A stretch of 58,345 nt of DNA from Rhizobiaceae bacterium (GCA_016742175.1 JACVCH010000024.1:1-58345); one strand, 5' to 3'. Shown: positions 34,672-42,583, numbered from the stretch's first letter. Numbers and translations: made by a program. The notes: generated from the sequence alone by a model not told the origin.

Positions 34672-35877
34672 TCAGGCTTCGACCGGCCAGCGCCAGAAAT
34701 CCGCGCCTTCGTCTGTCAGGTGCCGGTTCAGCACCATCTTGTGGACCTCGTCCGCGCCGTCGACGAGACGGGCCTGACGTGCGTAGCGGTAGATCCACTC
34801 GATCGCGGTGTCCTTGGAATAGCCGCGCGCGCCGTTGATCTGCAGCGCCGTGTCGGCGGCTTGGTGAAGGACGTTGGCGACCTGGATCTTGGCCATCGAC
34901 ACTTCCTTGCGGGCAAACGAGCCCTGGTCGAGCGCCCAGGCCGCCTTCATCACGAGAAGCCGCGCGATCTCGATCTTCATGGCCAAGTCGCCCAGCATCA
35001 ACTGCACGCTTTCGCGGTCGGCGAGGCGCTGGCCGAAGCCTTCGCGGCGGCCGGCATATTCGGTCGCGATCTCGACGCAGCGCTTCGACAGGCCGAGCCA
35101 GCGCATGCAGTGCGTCAGCCGTGCCGGCCCGAGGCGGATCTGCGTGACCTTCAGCCCGTCGCCCTCGTTCAGCATGACATCGCGGGCCGGGATTTCGAGG
35201 CCGTCGAAGGTGAGTTCGCAATGGCCGCCATGTTCCTCGGGGCCCATGATGTCGATGCGGCGATCGATCCGCCAGCCGGGCTGGTCGCGGTCGAACAGGA
35301 AGGCGGTCAGGCCCTTGCGCGGATCGTCCGAGGTGCGCGCCAGCACGATGAAGTGCTGCGCCTCCTCGGCGCCCGTGATGAACCATTTGCGGCCCGAGAT
35401 CACATAGGTGTCGCCGCGCCTTTCGGCCCTGGTCTGCATCATCGACGGATCGGAACCCGAACCCGGTGCCGGCTCGGTCATGGCGAAGGCGGAGCGCACC
35501 TTGCCCTCGACGATAGGCTGTAGCCAGCGCTTCTTCTGGTAGGGCGTGCCGACGGCTTCGAGCACCATCATGTTGCCGTCGTCCGGCGCGGCGGAATTGA
35601 AGACGGCGGGGCCGAAGATCGAGCGGTTCATCGCCTCGTAGCAGACCGCCATGCCCATGCGGCCGAGCTCCTGCCCGCCCGTCTCCTTCTTCAACTGCAG
35701 GCACCAGAGCCCTTCGGCCTTCGCCTTTTCGCGCACTGCGTCGAGCACGTCGATGCGGATGTTCTCATGCGCGTCGTAATTTGCGCGATCCGCCTCGAGC
35801 GGCAGGACATGCGCGTCGACGAAGGCTGCGATGCGGCGGCGATAGTCCTCGATACGGGGGGAGATCGTGAAATCCAT
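34672..35877 (-). CDS. Acyl-CoA dehydrogenase family protein (ACAD10/11-like)
   Basis: 401-residue flavoenzyme. FAD/substrate regions AFAMTEPAPGSGSDPSMMQT near residue 131 and GRKWFITGAEEAQHFIVLAR near residue 158 are intact; the C-terminal region has ARLVDGADEVHKMVLNRHL where classical short/medium-chain enzymes have a catalytic Glu in YEG. Asp at this place is typical of the ACAD10/11 (FadE36) group, which acts on atypical or 4-hydroxy acyl-CoA. AAGGA precedes ATG 35877. Divergent from a TetR gene that probably controls it. Confidence 0.9.
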   Translation of the reverse strand: MDFTISPRIEDYRRRIAAFVDAHVLPLEADRANYDAHENIRIDVLDAVREKAKAEGLWCLQLKKETGGQELGRMGMAVCYEAMNRSIFGPAVFNSAAPDDGNMMVLEAVGTPYQKKRWLQPIVEGKVRSAFAMTEPAPGSGSDPSMMQTRAERRGDTYVISGRKWFITGAEEAQHFIVLARTSDDPRKGLTAFLFDRDQPGWRIDRRIDIMGPEEHGGHCELTFDGLEIPARDVMLNEGDGLKVTQIRLGPARLTHCMRWLGLSKRCVEIATEYAGRREGFGQRLADRESVQLMLGDLAMKIEIARLLVMKAAWALDQGSFARKEVSMAKIQVANVLHQAADTALQINGARGYSKDTAIEWIYRYARQARLVDGADEVHKMVLNRHLTDEGADFWRWPVEA

Positions 35878-35902
35878 CGGAAAACGTCCTTGAAAAAACG
35901 AG

Positions 35903-35912
35903 CGAGCGCTCG
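35903..35912. promoter_or_regulatory. TetR-type operator
   Basis: Perfect palindrome CGAGCGCTCG within AACGAG-CGAGCGCTCG-ATTT, 25 bases in front of the dehydrogenase start in the divergent gap. GAGCGCTC-centred boxes are common for TetR/AcrR regulators of acyl-CoA metabolism. Confidence 0.65.
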
Positions 35913-36009
35913 ATTTATTATCGCAATCGTGCGAGATTGGCAATGCGGGCCGACCCGCGCCATCGGCGCGGTCGATCCCGCTGGTCGAAACCGTCTGGAA
36001 GGGCTGGCC

Positions 36010-36699
36010 GTGTCGCCGGAAAAACGCCTGGCACCTTATGGCGACTATTCGCTCCAAGCCGCCGCCGAACGCATCCTCACGCGCCACCGCGACCATATCC
36101 GCACGCAAAAGCCGCATGTCGCCGTCGCGAAGCTTTCGAAGATCCTAGAGGCGACGCTGAAACTATCGAACCGGCAGGGATTCCAGGCGATGTCGCTGCG
36201 CGATCTGGCCGAAGCGGCCGGGCTTTCGATGGGCGGGCTCTATTCCTATTTCGACGGCAAGGAGACGCTGCTGGTCATGATCCTTGGCGAGGTGTCGTCG
36301 GCGGCCGAGACGCTGCTGGAAGCCGCGCCCGACGATGTCCGCGCCGATCCGGTCGCGCATCTCGAATGGCTGATCGCGATGCACGTCCTGTTGAGCGAGG
36401 CGATGCAGCCCTTCTTCGTCTTCGCCTATATGGAGGCGAAATCCTTTCCCGCCCCGGCGCGAAAGCGCGCCATCGCAAGCGAAGCGGCGACGGAGGCGAT
36501 CTTCGCTAGGGTGCTGGCCGAGGGTGTAGCGCGCGGTGTGTTCAAGGTCGACGATCCGGACTTCGCGGCCGCGCTGATCAAGCCGCTTTTGCAGGACTGG
36601 TATGTGAAGCGGCCGAAATACGCCAAGCGAGGCGTGAGCGCGGAGGCCTATGCGGCGGGCGTATCGGATTTCATCCTGAAGGCGCTCGGGGCTCGCTGA
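36010..36699 (+). CDS. TetR/AcrR-family regulator
   Basis: 229 residues from GTG 36010, chosen for GGAAGGG six to nine bases upstream; the open frame extends further but without a site. The helix-turn-helix FQAMSLRDLAEAAGLSMGGLYSYFDGKETLL lies near residues 60-90, after a long N-terminal arm of about 45 residues. The C-terminal ligand domain is typical. Divergent from the acyl-CoA dehydrogenase gene with a palindrome between them; its ligand is probably an acyl-CoA. Confidence 0.88.
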   Translation: MSPEKRLAPYGDYSLQAAAERILTRHRDHIRTQKPHVAVAKLSKILEATLKLSNRQGFQAMSLRDLAEAAGLSMGGLYSYFDGKETLLVMILGEVSSAAETLLEAAPDDVRADPVAHLEWLIAMHVLLSEAMQPFFVFAYMEAKSFPAPARKRAIASEAATEAIFARVLAEGVARGVFKVDDPDFAAALIKPLLQDWYVKRPKYAKRGVSAEAYAAGVSDFILKALGAR

Positions 36700-36741
36700 T
36701 GCAGGAAGGGCGGCGCTTGCGCCGCCGCCCTCTCCTTATCG

Positions 36742-37857
36742 TCAGTTCAGCGACGGATAGTCGACATAGCCCTTCGCGCCGCCGCCATAGAAGGTCTTGC
36801 GGTCGGGCTCGTTCAGCGGCGCGTCCTGCTCGAAGCGCTCGACGAGGTCGGGATTGGCGATGAAGAGGCGGCCGAAGGCGACGAGATCGACGCGGCCCTC
36901 CGCCACGGCCTTTTCGGCCAGTTCGCGGTCGTAGCCATTGTTGCCGACCCATGCGCCGGTCCCGCCGGCATCGCTATAGGCGGCCTTGAACTGTGCCCAG
37001 TCGAAGGGCACGTCGCCCTGGTTGTGGTCGCGCGCCCCGCCCGTCGCGCCCTCGATGACGTGCACATAGGCAAGGCCGTATCGGCCGAGGCCGCTAGCGA
37101 CGTAGTCGAACAACGGCTGCGGCTGCGGGTCCGACGCGTCGTTCGCCGGCGTCACCGGTGAGAGGCGGATGCCGGTGCGGCCGCCGCCGATCGCGGCCGT
37201 GACGGCATCGACGACCTCGAAGAGGAGACGGGCGCGATTCTCGATCGAACCGCCATAGGCGTCGGTGCGCCTGTTGGAGCCGGAGCGCAGGAACTGGTCG
37301 ATGAGATAGCCATTGGCGGCATGGATTTCGACGCCGTCGAAGCCGGCCTCCTCGACGGCGGCCGTCGCCGCTTTCGCATAGGCGGCGACGATGCCGGGCA
37401 GTTCTTCCGTTTCGAGTGCGCGGGGCTCGGACGTATCGGCGAAGCCGCCCGAGCCGTCCTCGGCCACGAGATAGGTCTTGGCGTTGGCCCGGATCGCGGA
37501 CGGCGCGACCGGCTTTTCGCCGCCGGGCTGCAGCGTCGAATGGCTGATGCGGCCGACATGCCAAAGCTGGACGACGATCTTGCCGCCCTCGGCATGGACG
37601 GCGTCGGTCACCTTCTTCCAGGCGGCGAGTTGGTCCGCGCCGTAAAGGCCCGGCACGTCGGCATAGCCCTGGCCCTGATGGGTGATCGCTGTCGCCTCGG
37701 TGACGAGGAGACCGGCGGAGGCGCGCTGGCGGTAATAGTCGACGGCCATGTCGGTCGGCACGGCATTCGGCGAGCGATTGCGGGTCAGCGGCGCCATGAC
37801 GATGCGGTTGGCGACGTCGATGTCGCCGACGCGAACGGGGTCGAAGAGTTTCGACAT
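36742..37857 (-). CDS. Old yellow enzyme family alkene reductase (NemA-like)
   Basis: 371-residue FMN-dependent NAD(P)H ene-reductase. MAPLTRNRSPNAVPTDMAVD near residue 22, HVGRISHSTLQPGG near residue 100, and the catalytic His/Asn region HAANGYLIDQFLRSGSNRRT near residue 180 are all as in NemA/PETN reductase. It reduces electrophilic alkenes, N-ethylmaleimide, quinones or nitroesters. It follows the ArsR gene by 26 bases and is likely co-transcribed with it under its control. AAGGA precedes ATG 37857. Confidence 0.94.
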   Translation of the reverse strand: MSKLFDPVRVGDIDVANRIVMAPLTRNRSPNAVPTDMAVDYYRQRASAGLLVTEATAITHQGQGYADVPGLYGADQLAAWKKVTDAVHAEGGKIVVQLWHVGRISHSTLQPGGEKPVAPSAIRANAKTYLVAEDGSGGFADTSEPRALETEELPGIVAAYAKAATAAVEEAGFDGVEIHAANGYLIDQFLRSGSNRRTDAYGGSIENRARLLFEVVDAVTAAIGGGRTGIRLSPVTPANDASDPQPQPLFDYVASGLGRYGLAYVHVIEGATGGARDHNQGDVPFDWAQFKAAYSDAGGTGAWVGNNGYDRELAEKAVAEGRVDLVAFGRLFIANPDLVERFEQDAPLNEPDRKTFYGGGAKGYVDYPSLN

Positions 37858-37883
37858 GAAGTCCTTCTTTCTGCTGGGGAGGT

Positions 37884-38177
37884 TCAAAGATTGGCGAGCG
37901 TGGCGCGAAAGGCGGCGATCGCGGCCTCGTCGCGCTTGTAGAAAACCCACTGGCCAACGCGGCGCGGCGTCACCAGCCCCGCCTTGGAGAGGGCCGCGAG
38001 ATGGGCGGAGACCGAGGATTGGGACAGGCCGCAGCGCGCGAACTGGCCGGCGCAGACGCCCATTTCCAGCGGGTGGTCCTGACCGGCAAAGTGCTTTTCC
38101 GGCTCCTTCAGCCAGGCGAGCATGTCGCGCCGGACCGGATGGGAAAGGGCCTTCAGGATCAAATCGTCATTGGACAT
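37884..38177 (-). CDS. ArsR-type repressor of the alkene reductase
   Basis: 97 residues from ATG 38177. Winged helix with recognition helix LSQSSVSAHLAALSKAGLV near residue 51 and wing RRVGQWVFYKRDE. Two cysteines (C42 and C49, GVCAGQFARCG) just before the recognition helix could sense electrophiles, which fits control of an old yellow enzyme. An earlier in-frame ATG at 38192 is possible, but a perfect inverted repeat at 38191-38210 covers it, suggesting the start lies after the operator. Confidence 0.88.
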   Translation of the reverse strand: MSNDDLILKALSHPVRRDMLAWLKEPEKHFAGQDHPLEMGVCAGQFARCGLSQSSVSAHLAALSKAGLVTPRRVGQWVFYKRDEAAIAAFRATLANL

Positions 38178-38190
38178 CGGCTTCACGCAC

Positions 38191-38210
38191 ATATCGGGTT
38201 CATCCGATAT
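38191..38210. promoter_or_regulatory. ArsR-type operator
   Basis: Perfect 7-6-7 inverted repeat ATATCGG-N6-CCGATAT, 13 bases in front of the ArsR start and in the divergent gap to the TauE/SafE-type gene. Expected to mediate autoregulation. Confidence 0.75.
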
Positions 38211-38314
38211 ATGGATCGGCGATTGGCGAATTGAAGGGCTGGACCAAGCAATTTCGTTCACATGGAAAGAATTTGCGTTGCAGTCCGCGACGGCGAGGCG
38301 TAGCCAACGCGGCC

Positions 38315-39061
38315 ATGAGCCTGATGCCCGAACTCGCCATCGCCTTCCTCTGCCTTGCCGCCGGCGGCGTCCTCAAGGGCGCGACGGGCGCCGGCGCGCC
38401 GGTGCTCGCCGTCCCCGCACTTGCCATGATGTTCGACGTCCGCGTCGCGGTGGTGACGATGCTGGTGCCGAACCTTCTCACCAATGTCTGGCAGGCCTGG
38501 CAGTTTCGCGGCGATCGGCTTCCCAACCGCTTCGTCGTGGCCTTCTCGCTGGCCGGCGCGGCAGGCGTGATCGGTGGGACCGTGATGCTGGCGGCGTTCT
38601 CGCCGCGCGTGCTGCTGCTGATCGTGGCGATCGCGGTGCTGCTCTATATCGGCGCGCGGCTGGCGCGGCCCGACCTCCTGCTCGGCCGCGAGCTTGCGAC
38701 GCGGCTGGCGATCCCTGCCGGCGCGGTCGCGGGGGTGCTGCAGGGCTCGGGCGGGCTCTCGGCGCCGGTGTCGCTGACCTTCCTCAACGCCATGGGGCTG
38801 ACGCGCACGCATTTCATCTCGACCGTGTCGATCTTCTTCGCCGTGATGACGGCCGCGCAGGTGCCGATGATGGGCGCGCTCGGGCTCCTGACCTTTCAGG
38901 GGCTGGCGCTTTCCTTCCTGGCGATGTTCCCGATCCTCGCCTTCATGCCGGTCGGCGCGGCGCTGGCGAAGCGGTTTTCGAAGGAGGCCTTCGACCGGGC
39001 GATCCTCGCGCTCTTGACCGTTCTCGCCGTCAAGCTGATCTACGATTTCGCGGTCGGCTGA
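38315..39061 (+). CDS. TauE/SafE family membrane transporter
   Basis: 248-residue inner-membrane protein from ATG 38315 with about eight hydrophobic segments. Family features are the repeat starts GGVLKGATGAGAPVLAVPAL near residue 18 and GVLQGSGGLSAPVSLTFLNA near residue 145. The family exports or imports sulfite, sulfoacetate or other organosulfonates; the substrate here is unknown. Divergent from the arsR-OYE operon. A stress-type promoter for the next gene begins 3 bases after its stop. Confidence 0.9.
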   Translation: MSLMPELAIAFLCLAAGGVLKGATGAGAPVLAVPALAMMFDVRVAVVTMLVPNLLTNVWQAWQFRGDRLPNRFVVAFSLAGAAGVIGGTVMLAAFSPRVLLLIVAIAVLLYIGARLARPDLLLGRELATRLAIPAGAVAGVLQGSGGLSAPVSLTFLNAMGLTRTHFISTVSIFFAVMTAAQVPMMGALGLLTFQGLALSFLAMFPILAFMPVGAALAKRFSKEAFDRAILALLTVLAVKLIYDFAVG

Positions 39062-39063
39062 CG

Positions 39064-39089
39064 GGAACGGTTGGAGCTGCGGGCGGGTT
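39064..39089 (+). promoter_or_regulatory. Candidate general-stress promoter (GGAAC-N17-GGTT)
   Basis: GGAAC (39064-39068), 17 bases, GGTT (39086-39089), 21 bases in front of the start of a 54-aa gene. One mismatch from CGTT. Confidence 0.5.
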
Positions 39090-39110
39090 GAGAGAGCAAG
39101 GAGACCCGCC

Positions 39111-39275
39111 ATGCCCCTGACCGACGCCGACCCGCGCCAGCCGAACGAGCCCGGCCGCGACCTGCCGCCGACGCCCGCCCCGCCTCCCATCGACGAGCCG
39201 GAGCCCGACCGCCTGCCGGACGAGACGCCCAACCCGAACCCGGACGAACAGAACGACCCGCCGCTTCATGTCTGA
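39111..39275 (+). CDS. Small Pro/Asp-rich protein (54 aa)
   Basis: 54 codons from ATG 39111 with a perfect AAGGAG at 7 bases. Nearly half of the residues are Pro, Asp or Glu (PLTDADPRQPNEPGRDLPPT ... DEPEPDRLPDETPNPNPDEQ), so it is disordered and acidic. No family recognised. A candidate general-stress promoter is directly upstream, and the 3-methyladenine glycosylase gene overlaps its last 8 bases, giving a two-gene stress/DNA-repair operon. Confidence 0.7.
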   Translation: MPLTDADPRQPNEPGRDLPPTPAPPPIDEPEPDRLPDETPNPNPDEQNDPPLHV

Positions 39276-39819
39276 CGGCATCGCGGCGACGTTCTTCGAC
39301 AGGCATCCGGTGGAGGTCGCGCGCGACCTGATCGGCATGGAACTCGTTGCGGGCGATGCCAGCGGGCTGATCGTCGAGACGGAGGCCTACGCCCATGACG
39401 ATCCCGCCTCGCACAGCTTTCGCGGGCCGACGCCGCGCAATGCGCCGATGTTCGGCGTTCCGGGAACGGCCTATGTCTACCGCTCCTATGGGTTGCACTG
39501 GTGCCTCAACGTGGTCTGCACACCGGGCAGCGCCGTGCTGTTGCGGGCGCTTGAGCCTTTGACGGGTATCGAAGCGATGCGCGCGCGGCGCGGGCTGGAA
39601 GCGGAGCGGTTGTTGTGCGCGGGGCCGGGACGGCTGGCGCAGGCGCTCGGCGTCGACATCGGCTGGAACGGGAATCCGCTTCATGGCGCGCTGGCGCGCA
39701 GGAGCCGGCCCGAACTGGTCGCGGGCCGGCGGATCGGCATTTCCAAGGCGGTGGATCTCGGGTGGCGCTTCGGCGCGGCGGGATCGCCTTATCTCAGCCG
39801 GTCGTTCCCGAAATTCTAA
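39268..39819 (+). CDS. DNA-3-methyladenine glycosylase (AAG/MPG family)
   Basis: 183 residues. Base-excision repair enzyme that removes alkylated purines. Catalytic glutamate region GLIVETEAYAHDDPASHSFR near residue 33, FRGPTPRNAPMFGVPGTAYV near residue 51, and YGLHWCLNVVC near residue 74 identify the family. ATG 39268 overlaps the upstream small gene. Its stop overlaps that of the convergent DUF2188 gene. Confidence 0.94.
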   Translation: MSDGIAATFFDRHPVEVARDLIGMELVAGDASGLIVETEAYAHDDPASHSFRGPTPRNAPMFGVPGTAYVYRSYGLHWCLNVVCTPGSAVLLRALEPLTGIEAMRARRGLEAERLLCAGPGRLAQALGVDIGWNGNPLHGALARRSRPELVAGRRIGISKAVDLGWRFGAAGSPYLSRSFPKF

Positions 39820-40061
39820 TCGCCGTCCTTGACCTCGACCTCGGGCCGGTCGCCGCCGCTCGCCTGTTCTTCGTGCCAGACGCCGTCGCGATCCTGGTAT
39901 TCGATGGCCTCGTCGTCGCCGCCGGGCTGCTGTTCGGCGGCGGCCCGATCAGCCGCGGCCTTGGCGGCGTCGTGGGTGCGGAAGGTCTCGGAGAAGACGT
40001 CGCCGAGCTTGTAGGCCCAGCCGCCGTCATGCTCCACCACTTCGTAGACGAGCCTCGTCAC
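39816..40061 (-). CDS. DUF2188 domain protein
   Basis: 81 residues from GTG 40061, overlapping the stop of the upstream 52-aa gene (GTGA). DUF2188 pattern: VVEHDGGWAYKLGDVFSETF, then THDAAKAAADRAAAEQ and the strand IEYQDRDGVWHEE. Function unknown; members are frequent in alphaproteobacterial stress regulons. Shares the stress-type promoter at 40269-40294 through the upstream gene. Confidence 0.82.
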   Translation of the reverse strand: MTRLVYEVVEHDGGWAYKLGDVFSETFRTHDAAKAAADRAAAEQQPGGDDEAIEYQDRDGVWHEEQASGGDRPEVEVKDGD

Positions 40062-40216
40062 GACCTGTCCCCGGCGGCGCGAGGCCGGCGGGCGCCGCGC
40101 ACGGGGCGGTCACGCATGTCGGACAGGAGTTCCCGCGAGCTGCCCTCGCCGTCGAGCGGGACATACATGCGGTAAAGCGTATAGGCGCCGAGCGCCATGA
40201 GCATCATTCGGATCAT
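40058..40216 (-). CDS. Small basic protein with N-terminal hydrophobic segment (52 aa)
   Basis: 52 codons from ATG 40216 with GGAGAGA upstream. A short hydrophobic segment (MIRMMLMALGAYTLYRMYV) precedes a basic C-terminus (RDRPVRGARRPRAAGDRS). No family recognised. First gene of a two-gene unit with DUF2188, behind a candidate stress promoter. Confidence 0.65.
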   Translation of the reverse strand: MIRMMLMALGAYTLYRMYVPLDGEGSSRELLSDMRDRPVRGARRPRAAGDRS

Positions 40217-40268
40217 CGGGACAGTCTCTCCTTCGGGGCAGGCACGCGCAGCGCGCGATCTGCCAGAC

Positions 40269-40294
40269 AACAGCCAGACCCGGCCAGTTGTTCC
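40269..40294 (-). promoter_or_regulatory. Candidate general-stress promoter (GGAAC-N17-TGTT)
   Basis: Minus strand GGAAC (40290-40294), 17 bases, TGTT (40269-40272), about 50 bases in front of the 52-aa gene and inside the 94-bp gap after TIGR02588. Confidence 0.6.
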
Positions 40295-40310
40295 CCTTCG
40301 TCCAGACGGA

Positions 40311-40706
40311 TCAGGGATCGGTGTAGGAACGGACGGAGAGTTCGAGGCCCGACGGCTCTGCATCGAAGAGAAGCGCACCCTTGCGCGTCGAGCCGGCGGG
40401 CACGTAGTCGAAGGTGACGTCGCTCTCCTCGCCGCCCTCGGCGGTGCCCCTGAGCGTGACGTCGGCGGCGGTCTTGTCGCCGGCATTGCGAAGCGTCACG
40501 CCCACGTGCCAGGCGCCGTCTGCGGCGATGACTTCGTCGACGACCGTCTCGAAGATCGGCGGGCCGTCGGTTTCGGACAATGCGGTGATCGAGAGGTAGC
40601 CGATCAGCGCGACGAGGCCGAGCGCGGAGGCGGCGCCGATGATCCACTCGACCGGGTGCGGGTCGCGGTTGACGGGGTAGCGTTCGGTCTCGTCGTCTTC
40701 GCTCAT
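40311..40706 (-). CDS. TIGR02588 family protein
   Basis: 131 residues. After a charged N-terminus, one membrane segment (about residues 19-42, HPVEWIIGAASALGLVALIG) anchors a beta-rich extracytoplasmic domain (GVTLRNAGDKTAADVTLRGT, then SDVTFDYVPAGSTRKGALL). Matches my memory of TIGR02588, a family always found next to TIGR02587. Function unknown. Starts 7 bases after the TIGR02587 stop. Confidence 0.83.
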   Translation of the reverse strand: MSEDDETERYPVNRDPHPVEWIIGAASALGLVALIGYLSITALSETDGPPIFETVVDEVIAADGAWHVGVTLRNAGDKTAADVTLRGTAEGGEESDVTFDYVPAGSTRKGALLFDAEPSGLELSVRSYTDP

Positions 40707-40713
40707 TTGCGTC

Positions 40714-41547
40714 TCACAGGATCAGCCGCGCGGCAGCGGCGCCGACGGCGGCCGGGAAGGCCAGCACGACCACGGCCATGACGACCATCTCGAAGGCGAG
40801 GCCGTCGGTGCGGCCGAACACCCAGAGCAGGAACAGCGCGATCAGCGCCGCGATCGCATAGCCGGGCAGGGTAAAGCGCAGGAGCGCGCTCCACCACGGT
40901 GTGTCCTCCGACAATTCGCTGCCTCCCTTGAACTCGACGGCGAAGACGAAGCCATGCATCGCCGCGACCGAGATCGCGACGAGCAGGATCGCGTGCCATT
41001 CGCTCATCTGGTAGGAAATCAGGATCATCTCCTCGGTCGGCGCCAGGTTGAAGCCGAGGAAGAGCGCGCCCACCGCCATCAGGAAGAGTTCGCCCGCATA
41101 GGTCTCCTCGCGGTCGCCGAGTGCGTCGTCGTCGCTGCTGTGCAACTGGCTGCGCGCGAGCAGCGCGCCGATGGCGGCCGGCACCGACTGGATCGCGATC
41201 TTGCCGGCGATCTCGTCGCCGGACATGCCGGGCGCAAGGACGCCGAGCGTCGTCAGGACGATGAGGCTGGTCACAGCGGCGATGCCGAAGGCGAAGAACG
41301 CGTCCATGGCCGATTCCCGGATCGTCCGGCGATCTTCCAGCCCGATGATGTGCGAGAGACCGACGAGGAGCGGCACGGCGACGGCAAGAAGGATCGCCAG
41401 CCGCCACGCCTCCATCGTGTAGGCGAGCTGCCACATTTCCATCGTCATCAGCATGGGCAGCGAAAAGACCAGGGCGCCGCCGATGGCGCGGCCCGTATCG
41501 CGCAGGATACCGGGGTTTGGGTGGGTGTCGCCGTTGCTGTCCGTCAT
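40714..41547 (-). CDS. TIGR02587 family membrane protein
   Basis: 277-residue integral membrane protein with about seven segments. The N-terminal GRAIGGALVFSLPMLMTMEM and the central APTEEMILISYQMSEWHAIL (near residue 168) are the recognisable stretches. Forms a conserved pair with TIGR02588. A candidate stress promoter (GGAAC-N16-GGTT) lies about 160 bases upstream, overlapping the start of rlpA on the other strand. Function unknown; the embedding in stress genes suggests a membrane-stress role. Confidence 0.83.
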   Translation of the reverse strand: MTDSNGDTHPNPGILRDTGRAIGGALVFSLPMLMTMEMWQLAYTMEAWRLAILLAVAVPLLVGLSHIIGLEDRRTIRESAMDAFFAFGIAAVTSLIVLTTLGVLAPGMSGDEIAGKIAIQSVPAAIGALLARSQLHSSDDDALGDREETYAGELFLMAVGALFLGFNLAPTEEMILISYQMSEWHAILLVAISVAAMHGFVFAVEFKGGSELSEDTPWWSALLRFTLPGYAIAALIALFLLWVFGRTDGLAFEMVVMAVVVLAFPAAVGAAAARLIL

Positions 41548-41703
41548 GGGCGGATCAGGCCAAACTGTCGCAACGGAAGCTGCGGGCGCGCGTGACCGCT
41601 CGCCCGGAAATGGCCTTGGAATCGCCCCGGGAGCCGCAAGCTGTCGTCAAATCCGGCCGTCAGTTCACACCCCCGTGAAAAACGCATCGGTAAAGAACCG
41701 ATT

Positions 41704-41728
41704 AACCGGGGTCTTCAAGAAATGTTCC
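41704..41728 (-). promoter_or_regulatory. Candidate general-stress promoter (GGAAC-N16-GGTT)
   Basis: Minus strand GGAAC (41724-41728), 16 bases, GGTT (41704-41707), pointing at TIGR02587-TIGR02588. One mismatch from CGTT and a long leader (about 150 bases). Confidence 0.45.
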
Positions 41729-42111
41729 ATTCCAAGGCGGCACGAGCCGTGCTGACTGCCTCGATCCTCGCGCTGGGCGCAGGACTTCCCGCACATGCAA
41801 ACGATGACAAGATCGAGGCATTGCAGACGATCACCGGCTCGGCTTCCTGGTATGGCGGCCAGTTTCACGGGCGCAAGACCGCCAATGGCGAGCGCTACGA
41901 CATGAACGAACTCACCGCCGCGCACAAGACGCTGCCCTTCGGCACCAAGGTGCGCGTGACCAACGAGCGCAATGGCAGGGCCGTCGTGGTGCGGATCAAC
42001 GATCGCGGGCCGTTCGTCGGCAAGCGCGTGATCGACCTGTCGCGCGGGGCGGCTCAGGCGGTCGGCATGATCAGCCAGGGCGTCGCCCAGGTGAAGCTCG
42101 AAGTCCTCTAG
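41722..42111 (+). CDS. RlpA family septal-ring lytic transglycosylase-like protein
   Basis: 129 residues. Signal peptide about residues 1-26 (cleavage after AHA), then a double-psi beta-barrel: [20 protein letters not shown] near residue 39, [20 protein letters not shown] near residue 72 and [20 protein letters not shown] near residue 92. RlpA cleaves denuded glycan strands at division sites; this short form has no SPOR domain. No lipoprotein cysteine is seen. Convergent with the exported 137-aa gene. Confidence 0.92.
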   Translation: MFHSKAARAVLTASILALGAGLPAHANDDKIEALQTITGSASWYGGQFHGRKTANGERYDMNELTAAHKTLPFGTKVRVTNERNGRAVVVRINDRGPFVGKRVIDLSRGAAQAVGMISQGVAQVKLEVL

Positions 42112-42113
42112 GA

Positions 42114-42527
42114 CTACTGCACCTCGTTCGAGGCGAGCTGCAGCGTACCATCGTCCTCCGGCGTCTCGAACATGCGCTGGACGGTGGTCATGACCAGCCA
42201 TTCGGCATAGCCGACGGCGGCGAAATTCTGTTCGCTGGCCGCGGCGAAGTCGATCTCCTCGCTCGCATCGGGCAGGAAGTTGGCGCCGACCACGCGCACG
42301 TCGCGGCGGGCGTCGGGGATTTCCTGCGCGGTGGTGGAGATCTGGACCACTTCGCGGACCGGCTGCGGCGCAGCGGGGACCGCGAGCGATGCGGCCGAAG
42401 CATCGGGGCGCATCGTGGGGATGGGGCCGAGATCAGGAAGGACGACCGCGCCGGCAATTGCGGGCAACGCGATAGCGGAAGCCAGGGCGAGGGCTGCGAG
42501 TTTCGCGAGGCGGGTCTTGGTGGTCAT
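42114..42527 (-). CDS. Exported protein under a perfect general-stress promoter
   Basis: 137 residues from ATG 42527. Signal peptide about residues 1-27 (LAALALASAIALPAIAGA), then a Pro/Ala-rich stretch and a compact region with IPDARRDVRVVGANFLPDA near residue 70 and the acidic/aromatic end WLVMTTVQRMFETPEDDG. No family recognised. The promoter GGAAC-N16-CGTT lies 57-81 bases upstream, so it is a strong candidate member of the general stress regulon, acting in the periplasm. Confidence 0.78.
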   Translation of the reverse strand: MTTKTRLAKLAALALASAIALPAIAGAVVLPDLGPIPTMRPDASAASLAVPAAPQPVREVVQISTTAQEIPDARRDVRVVGANFLPDASEEIDFAAASEQNFAAVGYAEWLVMTTVQRMFETPEDDGTLQLASNEVQ

Positions 42528-42583
42528 CGGTTCGGCTTTCCAATCGCGGCGCTGCCATCTGGCAGTCATCTTCTGGCCGGGAA

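Noticed and set aside
32966-35704. Long minus-strand frame across the DASS and acyl-CoA dehydrogenase genes
   Set aside because: Spans two real genes in wrong frame or strand; contains low-complexity Arg/Asp/Gly stretches only.
41692-41707. CtrA box upstream of rlpA (TAAA-N7-TTAA)
   Set aside because: One half-site is not TTAA, so it falls short of the consensus; not reported as a site.
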